A stretch of 64,000 nucleotides of DNA, taken from positions 42,166,501 to 42,230,500 of the forward strand of contig JAEOAD010000012.1 in NCBI GenBank assembly GCA_036365145.1, written 5' to 3'. The stretch is from Orientallactaga sibirica. Taxonomy: Eukaryota > Chordata > Mammalia > Rodentia > Dipodidae. This document shows, in pieces, positions 58,845 to 64,000 of the stretch. Position numbers and translations under genes: made by a program. Each line of letters opens with the position of its first letter. The stretch's first letter is position 1. Under the pieces are notes generated by a model. That model was given only the letters and a program-made list of their open reading frames with translations. It was not told the origin of the DNA and did no database searches.

Positions 58845-60085
58845 AAGGCAGTAATTTTAGTTGGCAAACCACAGACTTTATGAACTATCATGGCCTCAAG
58901 GACCAAGTATCTGTTTTTGAGCAGCTCTCTTTCCATCTTCAAGATTTTGAGGTATGTTAAATCTGGAAGGATGGCATTTGTACAAAACTATCAACAGATA
59001 CTAAAAGTAGCAAATGTTATGATATTTTGAAATGATGCAACATAAAAATACTAATAAAGTTTGAATGAATATGCTTTTTTTTCAAATAAAAAATCCATCA
59101 AATTATCTCTACTTCTAATTTTAAAGGGCTGTTTAGCTATTGCCACGTGGAGGCTCCACTTTAGTTGGGAAGTAAAAACTTCTGCCTCTTCCTGCCAGCA
59201 TGGGTCTTCTATTGTGAGAAGTCTTCAGAAACAGTCCTGTCTGCCAGAGTAGAAGGTTTGTTCAATTAGTTTACTTTCCCCTCTGTGTAGTTGGTACAGC
59301 ATACTTTTCATAAAGTCACTTTACTCCTTGAAGCTTTAGTTTTTAATTCAATTTTGTTTACATTTCCTGGATAAGATTAAAAATCTCTCGGCATTATAAA
59401 GAAGGTAGCTTCTAAATTTCTTTCACTGAATTTGAGAGATGGAAGAGACCTCCAGGGTTACCTAGTCAAACTCTTGATTTCAACAAATGGAAATGGAGTC
59501 CATCAAGTAAGTGGGCTAGGATTAATATATAACACAGCGATGGGTGGGCTGAGTAGGACTTGGTGTTTCCTATAGTGCCTGGCTGCTGCTGCATGCAGAG
59601 AGCTAATCACATTCGTGAGAACTGACTATACAAGGACATTCAAGGTGTGCTTGTACATACAAATCAGCGTGAAAAGAAAGAAAATGAATTCATGTGTAAA
59701 CAATCAAAGAGTAAAGACCGTGAAACCCAACATATTCATGGAAGATAGTTCATTTTGGTTACTGACAGGATCAAAGTGCAGATTTAATTAAAATCAACTC
59801 TGCTTTGCCTCATGAATTTTAAACATTCACATTATATTATATTCACTTTTATAAGTCCCTGAATCAAATATGGCTAAAATGACTTTAATGACATTTAGTA
59901 GCTAAAGAAAATAATTTCATTACTTAAGAAAATAATCATAAACTTCTTCCAACAAATAAATGATTCGGCCAAGGATCAGCCACGTTTAGAAGCCTTACTC
60001 CCTTGCATAGACCATTGCACGGTTTGAACAGAGGAAAAGTCAAACCTTTCTCTAATTAACTGACTACAACACTGAAGGCAACTTT
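58845..60085. other. Intergenic, unrecognised
   Basis: No gene. The stretch 59430-59530 resembles an ancient mammalian repeat but is too short to place. Confidence 0.4.
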
Positions 60086-60261
60086 GTGTGTGTGTGTGTG
60101 TTTGTGTGTGTTTGTGTGTGTGTTTGAGGTTGGGTCTCACTGTGGTCCAGGCTGACCTGGAATTCACTCTGTAGTCTCAGAGTGGCCTCAAACTCACGGC
60201 GATCCTCCTACCTTTGCCTCCCAAGTGCTGGGGTTAAAGGCTTGTGCCACCACACTGGGCT
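60086..60261 (-). mobile_element. B1 SINE with (TG)n-rich tail
   Basis: A TG/TTTG run (60086-60125) takes the place of the T tract. Reversed B1 body follows, ending CACCACACTGGGCT. Flanks GAAGGCAACTTT on both sides are the target duplication. Confidence 0.93.
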
Positions 60262-60264
60262 TTG

Positions 60265-62130
60265 AAGGCAACTTTTAAATGAAATATTAGTGAATAATAT
60301 TTTTCTTAAGTACATAATCCAAAATTTTGTCCAACTCTATATTTTTTTTGGTTTGAATAAGAGTGAATATTCTAAGGAAATAATATAACAACCTTATATC
60401 ACTTAAGTTCTTATTTCTCAGATGCTTTATGCTTCCAGAAATTAAAAAGAAAAATTCACTGTAATCCTCGGTCACATTGTTAGGAGAGGAAGATACATAC
60501 ACTTATTTGACCTCAATACTGAGTTTATTGGGTAAAGCTACTTTTAAGGGGAACCAATGAGCTAATAAGTGGTGTCCACTTTCTGTTAATAAACTTGAGT
60601 TTGCTTCACTCAAAAAAAACCCTCAATTTTTAAAAATTTAATCAGAAGAAACTTTACTTTTTAGCAGGAAGTTTCTAATTTTGAAGCATTTGAGGTCACT
60701 TTGTAGTAATTTTCATAAGAACATAAACATGTTGATAAGATATAGAAGAAGAGACTTCTTTGAATCTCTTATCAGCTAATCAATTTAGGGAAAGAATGGT
60801 CTTATAGGTCCCTCAGACTTTTCACTTAGGAAGTGGTTTTCAGACTCCCAAAGGTGGCTCAGACCTCTCTGGTAACCCAGTGCATTAACTGCATGGTTCT
60901 AGGTCAGTAGTCCTGAATGGACTGATGAGATCCCTGAACTCAGAATCTGGTGACCTCCTGAGGGTGACAGGGTTCCTCCGAAATTTGTGCAGATAATCTA
61001 AAGATCCCTAGCTCCTCAACTCCTAAAATGCATATATCCAGTGCATATGGACAGCAAGAGCACAGGCATTTAAAAAGTAGAGCAGAAAAAAGTAACTTGA
61101 CAGAATGTGGCATTTCCCTTGGTCTGTTGCTAACGGCCCACATACAACATGCTTAAAAAAGCCAACCCTGGCACCTATTTTCATCATCATTTAAGAATGA
61201 TGCAAATGGACATTTAGAAACTATGGCATTGAGCAAGTACCCTATCAGGGGAAAAGAGCTTCTGTAAGTTGAGCTGGTTATCAAAGAAAGTTGATGTTGC
61301 ATAATTGGCCATGGCTTTTGCTATTAAAGCATCTTTTCAGTCTCCAAAGCCAATACCATTGAACGTTTCTTTTATCAAAGAAAGTAATGATGAACATCAC
61401 TTCTTAAATATGTTCAGGATTTAAAGGCACAAAAGAAACAGCCAAGAAGGAATCACTTTATTTTCTTTTGTATTATTCACTTTAATTGTTGTTGACTCTG
61501 AAACAATCACTTTCGTTTGTTAAAAATTAGAGATCACTACCTCTTTAACTGTCATCTTCAGGGTGGCTGTTTTATGATTAATGTTCCAGTACAGTTCATT
61601 ATGCAAATTTTGAGGTTTGGATATCACACTACTCTTCATGTTATTCATAATTCCAATGAACTCACCAGTGTTCTGAACCTACTTTGAGGAGTCCTGCTGT
61701 CAGCATACACTCCTATTAATAACTGTTCCACCAAAGTTTAAACAATTTTCATGATAAACTGGAAAGCTGTAAAAAAAAGTGATTTTATGGCTAGGTGATT
61801 TGAAAAACTGACCAATCACAGGATGTATTTATTCTATTATTCTATTACTATCCTACTAAGTCTAAAGTCATGGGGCTCCTATCCCCAGTTTTTCTCAGTC
61901 TCTTGTTTGGTCCTGAATGTTATACACTGTAGGCATTATATTTTAATCATTTTCCCAACCTAAAAATAGAACGTATCCTATGGGGATATGTCTCCTTCCT
62001 TTGATCATTCCTTCCGCAGGACTCTTGCTTTATTGATAGCCATGATTTTAGCCCTGCACACCTGGACACACCACACACTGCAATGTATGTAGTCTGGCTT
62101 TTGGAGAATCTATTTCAATTTACATACGAT
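60265..62130. other. Intergenic, upstream of the CpG island
   Basis: AT-rich, free of recognisable young repeats. Contains no evident gene. Being repeat-poor and next to the promoter it could hold regulatory DNA, but no specific site can be supported. Confidence 0.45.
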
Positions 62131-62544
62131 CCTCCGAATCCTCCAGCGCGAGAGCCTGACGTGAGATCTGACACGGGCGCGTCTCCTCGGCGGGATCTTC
62201 CTCTGCTCTTGATGTTAATAGCCAAAGGCTCCAGCGGTCCTTCCGGGGAGCCGCAGTGGGGCTAAGGAGTCGGAAGAGGGGTGACTGCGGGGCTTGTTGC
62301 GCTGGAGATTTACAATGTACTTCTCGCAGGCGGCTCAGCAACCCCCTCTGTGGCTGTGGGTGTCTGGTGTGACAGAGCGGAGAAAAGCTCTCTAATCTCC
62401 CAGTGCCTGCCTCTGCCGCCGCTCAACCTCTCCCCTCCCTCCCGCCTCCCCGCGCTTCCAGCAGCTCTCGCCTTGGCGTTTCTCCGGGACTTTCAGCCCC
62501 TGAATGCAGCTGGAGTAGCTTTGGCAATCTCGACCCGGAGCCGG

Positions 62545-62595
62545 TACACACACGCGCGCACACACTCGCACGCACACGCGCTCGCACACACGCAC
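62545..62595. repeat. Alternating CA/CG tract
   Basis: About 50 bases of mostly alternating purine-pyrimidine (ACACACACGCGCGCACACAC, then CGCACACGCG). A sequence type with Z-DNA potential, located in the promoter region. Confidence 0.85.
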
Positions 62596-62910
62596 TTCGC
62601 TTCTACACCCCCCTCCCACTTCCCCCTCCCCCCCGGGATATGAAGCAGACCTTCACGTACCTGAAGTGGATGGTCGGGACGGACACTTCTTGCTCACTTG
62701 CCACCTCCCGCGGGCACTGCAACGTGGGAACGCCAGAGGGTCGCTGTCGGGTCGGCCACCTCGAGCTGTTCGCCCCCACCACTGCTTAAAGTGTCCAAGG
62801 GTGGAGAAGGCTTTCCCAGGACGGATGCTCCAGCAGCCCTCGGACTTTGTCGGGCTGGCTCCCTCTGGTCCATCTCTCCATCACTCTCGGGCCATCCTCT
62901 CCTCCCCGAG

Positions 62911-62943
62911 CTGCTGCTGCTGCTGCTGTTGCTGCTGCTGCGG
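62911..62943. repeat. Interrupted (CTG)n repeat
   Basis: Six CTG, one TTG, three CTG, then CGG. Lies about 770 bases before the canonical TRHDE ATG. Confidence 0.95.
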
Positions 62944-63362
62944 AGTGTACGGCTCGCTCGGGCGCCTTCCGCGCTGCCACTGCCGCGGCGAGCACATCCC
63001 ACCCGGAGGACTGAACGCGGCTGGCGCTGGAGTGGGGGGGACCCGGCGGAAGCTCTAACTTCCCTCCTTGGCCCCCTCCGCCACCGCTGCTGCCGCTCTA
63101 CCCAGCGCTCGCGGTCCTCCCATTCCCCGGCGGGTCGCAGAGCTCCGGGGGGGTGTGGGGTGGGGTGGGAGGAGAAGAACCACGCGGGAGCCTCAGGCGC
63201 TGCGGGGCGGGGGCGGCGTGCGCCCCGGGAACCCCGCGCTCGCCCTGGAGAAGTAGCGCGCGCCGCGCCGGCCGGGAGACTCGCTCTCCAAGTTGGGCGC
63301 GTCTCGGAGCTCGTGGCCCCGCGCCCCGGCAGCCGGTGTCCAGAGAGACAGAGGCGGGGCTG

Positions 63363-63410
63363 ATGGGGCACGCCCAGGCGGCCGTCGCCAGCCGCCAGCG
63401 CCGGTCTTAG
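63363..63410 (+). CDS. Upstream ORF 1, 15 codons
   Basis: ATG at 63363 to TAG at 63408-63410. It counts as an upstream ORF only if transcription begins before it, which is not known. Peptide has no recognisable feature. Confidence 0.35.
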   Translation: MGHAQAAVASRQRRS

Positions 63411-63482
63411 AAGAGTCCCAGCCGGCAGCATCCCTAGGGTCCCGGCCGGAGTGGCGCCCTCGGCCCCCGCGCGCGCTCTCGG

Positions 63483-63563
63483 ATGACTGCGCCGGCGGTG
63501 GCCCGGGTGGCCCGCCCGCTGGGGGTGTCGGAGGGGGCGGGGGAAGAGGAGGAGGCGGCGTGA
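63483..63563 (+). CDS. Upstream ORF 2, 26 codons, ends in TGATG
   Basis: ATG at 63483 to TGA at 63561-63563. The last base of its stop is the first base of the in-frame extension ATG at 63563. Ala/Gly/Val/Glu-rich peptide without recognisable domain. Confidence 0.4.
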   Translation: MTAPAVARVARPLGVSEGAGEEEEAA

Positions 63564-63715
63564 TGGCCCTGGACGGCGAGAGGGGGGAGCAAGAAGAGGA
63601 GAAGAAAAAGAAGAAGAAGAAGAAAAAGAAGAGGAAGAAGAAGAAGAAGGAGGAGGAAGAAGAAAAGGAGGAGGAGGAGGGGGCCGAGAAGAGCGGCTCA
63701 CCCTTCGCGGCCACC
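63563..63715 (+). other. TRHDE: Possible N-terminal extension of TRHDE, 51 codons
   Basis: ATG at 63563, in frame with and uninterrupted to the canonical ATG. Context is reasonable (G at -3, G at +4). The encoded segment has a 16-residue basic block (residues 14-29, all Lys but one Arg), then an acidic block (residues 30-39, all Glu but one Lys), then GAEKSGSPFAAT before the canonical Met. The frame is also open upstream to at least 63341 with no further ATG. If used, the charged segment would lie in the cytoplasm. Whether it is translated or is 5' UTR is not decided by sequence. Confidence 0.4.
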
Positions 63716-64000
63716 ATGGGAGAAGATGACACCGCGGCCGCGCTCCGGGCCAGCGGCAGGGGGCTCTCGGACCCGTGGGCTGACTCGGTGGGTGTGCGGC
63801 CCCGCACCACCGAGCGCCACATCGCCGTGCACAAGCGACTCGTGCTGGCCTTCGCCGTGTCCATCGTGGCACTGCTGGCCGTCACCATGCTGGCGGTGCT
63901 GCTCAGCCTGCGCTTCGACGAGTGCGGGGCGAGCGCGGCGGCGCCTGGCACCGACGGGGCCCCCGGGGGTTTCCCCGAGCGCGGCGGCAACGGCAGCCTG
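63716..64000 (+). CDS. TRHDE: Thyrotropin-releasing-hormone-degrading ectoenzyme, exon 1 (partial)
   Basis: Ninety-five codons, running off the window end. The start is in an ideal context (GCCACCATGG) and begins MGEDD, as I recall for mammalian TRHDE. The order is a cytoplasmic N-terminus (residues 1-41, with DPWADSVGVRPRTTERHIAV), one membrane span (about 42-64, LVLAFAVSIVALLAVTMLAV), then an extracellular Cys (70) and a Gly/Ala/Pro-rich linker with one N-glycosylation sequon (NGS, residue 92). TRHDE is a type II membrane zinc metallopeptidase of the M1 family, about 1,025 residues, that cleaves the pyroglutamyl-histidyl bond of TRH outside the cell. The catalytic HEXXH domain lies beyond this window. 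No splice site is seen before the edge. Reading frame is intact. Confidence 0.96.
   Translation, partial: MGEDDTAAALRASGRGLSDPWADSVGVRPRTTERHIAVHKRLVLAFAVSIVALLAVTMLAVLLSLRFDECGASAAAPGTDGAPGGFPERGGNGSL

Larger units (their letters stand above)
62130..64000 (+). promoter_or_regulatory. TRHDE: CpG island with TRHDE promoter and 5' UTR
   Basis: Sharp change at about 62,130 from AT-rich to GC-rich, CpG-rich sequence that continues to the window end and contains the TRHDE start. No TATA box stands out, which is usual for CpG-island promoters. The transcription start cannot be located from sequence. Long open frames on both strands in this stretch (up to 392 codons on the minus strand) reflect GC content and low-complexity repeats. 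Confidence 0.85.

Noticed and set aside
62694..63872. 392-codon open frame on the minus strand opposite TRHDE exon 1
   Set aside because: Composition follows the GC-rich island and the AAG/GAG and CTG repeats (long Ser, Pro, Arg runs). No domain is recognisable. An antisense non-coding RNA is possible but not shown by this frame.
63193..63990. 265-codon minus-strand frame with Ser/Phe runs
   Set aside because: Complement of the TRHDE coding sequence and its purine repeat; low complexity.

Overview
The window is vertebrate nuclear DNA from a rodent. It is AT-rich, dense with interspersed repeats, and has one recognisable protein-coding gene at its right edge. B1 SINEs, B2-related tRNA-type SINEs (both orders of the B2 head 'GGCTGGAGAGATGGCTTAGCGG' type are seen, usually reversed), B4-type SINEs, rodent-type L1 3' UTRs and MaLR LTRs place it in the mouse-related rodents. 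The particular B2-like family (long G/C-rich body ending in a GA-rich tract) is not the mouse or rat B2; a jerboa-type (dipodoid) genome is my inference, not proven here.

Layout. Positions 1-38,400 are intergenic and made of SINEs, LTRs, L1, L2, MIR and MER5A copies separated by unrecognised unique-looking DNA. Within it, 9,485-10,565 is a spliced, retroposed and decayed copy of the T-cell receptor alpha constant gene (TRAC), itself split by a B1. At 19,960-21,890 one L1 is inserted inside another. Positions 38,400-47,925 are a nested endogenous retrovirus: an outer plus-strand provirus remnant (protease end, RT, RNase H, integrase, env, 3' LTR) whose env is split by a complete minus-strand provirus (42,115-46,135) with two LTRs, a lysine-type primer binding site, a 1.7-kb non-coding interior and an env remnant but no gag or pol. 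A 5-bp duplication, GAGAC, flanks it. A MaLR internal region and LTR follow to 48,841. Positions 48,870-62,130 are again intergenic.

Positions 62,130-64,000 form a CpG island containing the promoter, 5' UTR and first codons of TRHDE (thyrotropin-releasing-hormone-degrading ectoenzyme, plus strand). The canonical ATG at 63,716 has an ideal Kozak context and 95 codons are visible before the window ends. An upstream in-frame ATG at 63,563 would add 51 residues with a long Lys block followed by a Glu block; it overlaps the stop of a 26-codon upstream ORF in a TGATG arrangement.

No other functional protein gene, tRNA, rRNA or CRISPR array is supported. All retroviral genes seen are broken by stops, frameshifts and insertions. 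Almost all SINEs (25 of 30 in my count) lie in the minus orientation, which is noted as a finding.
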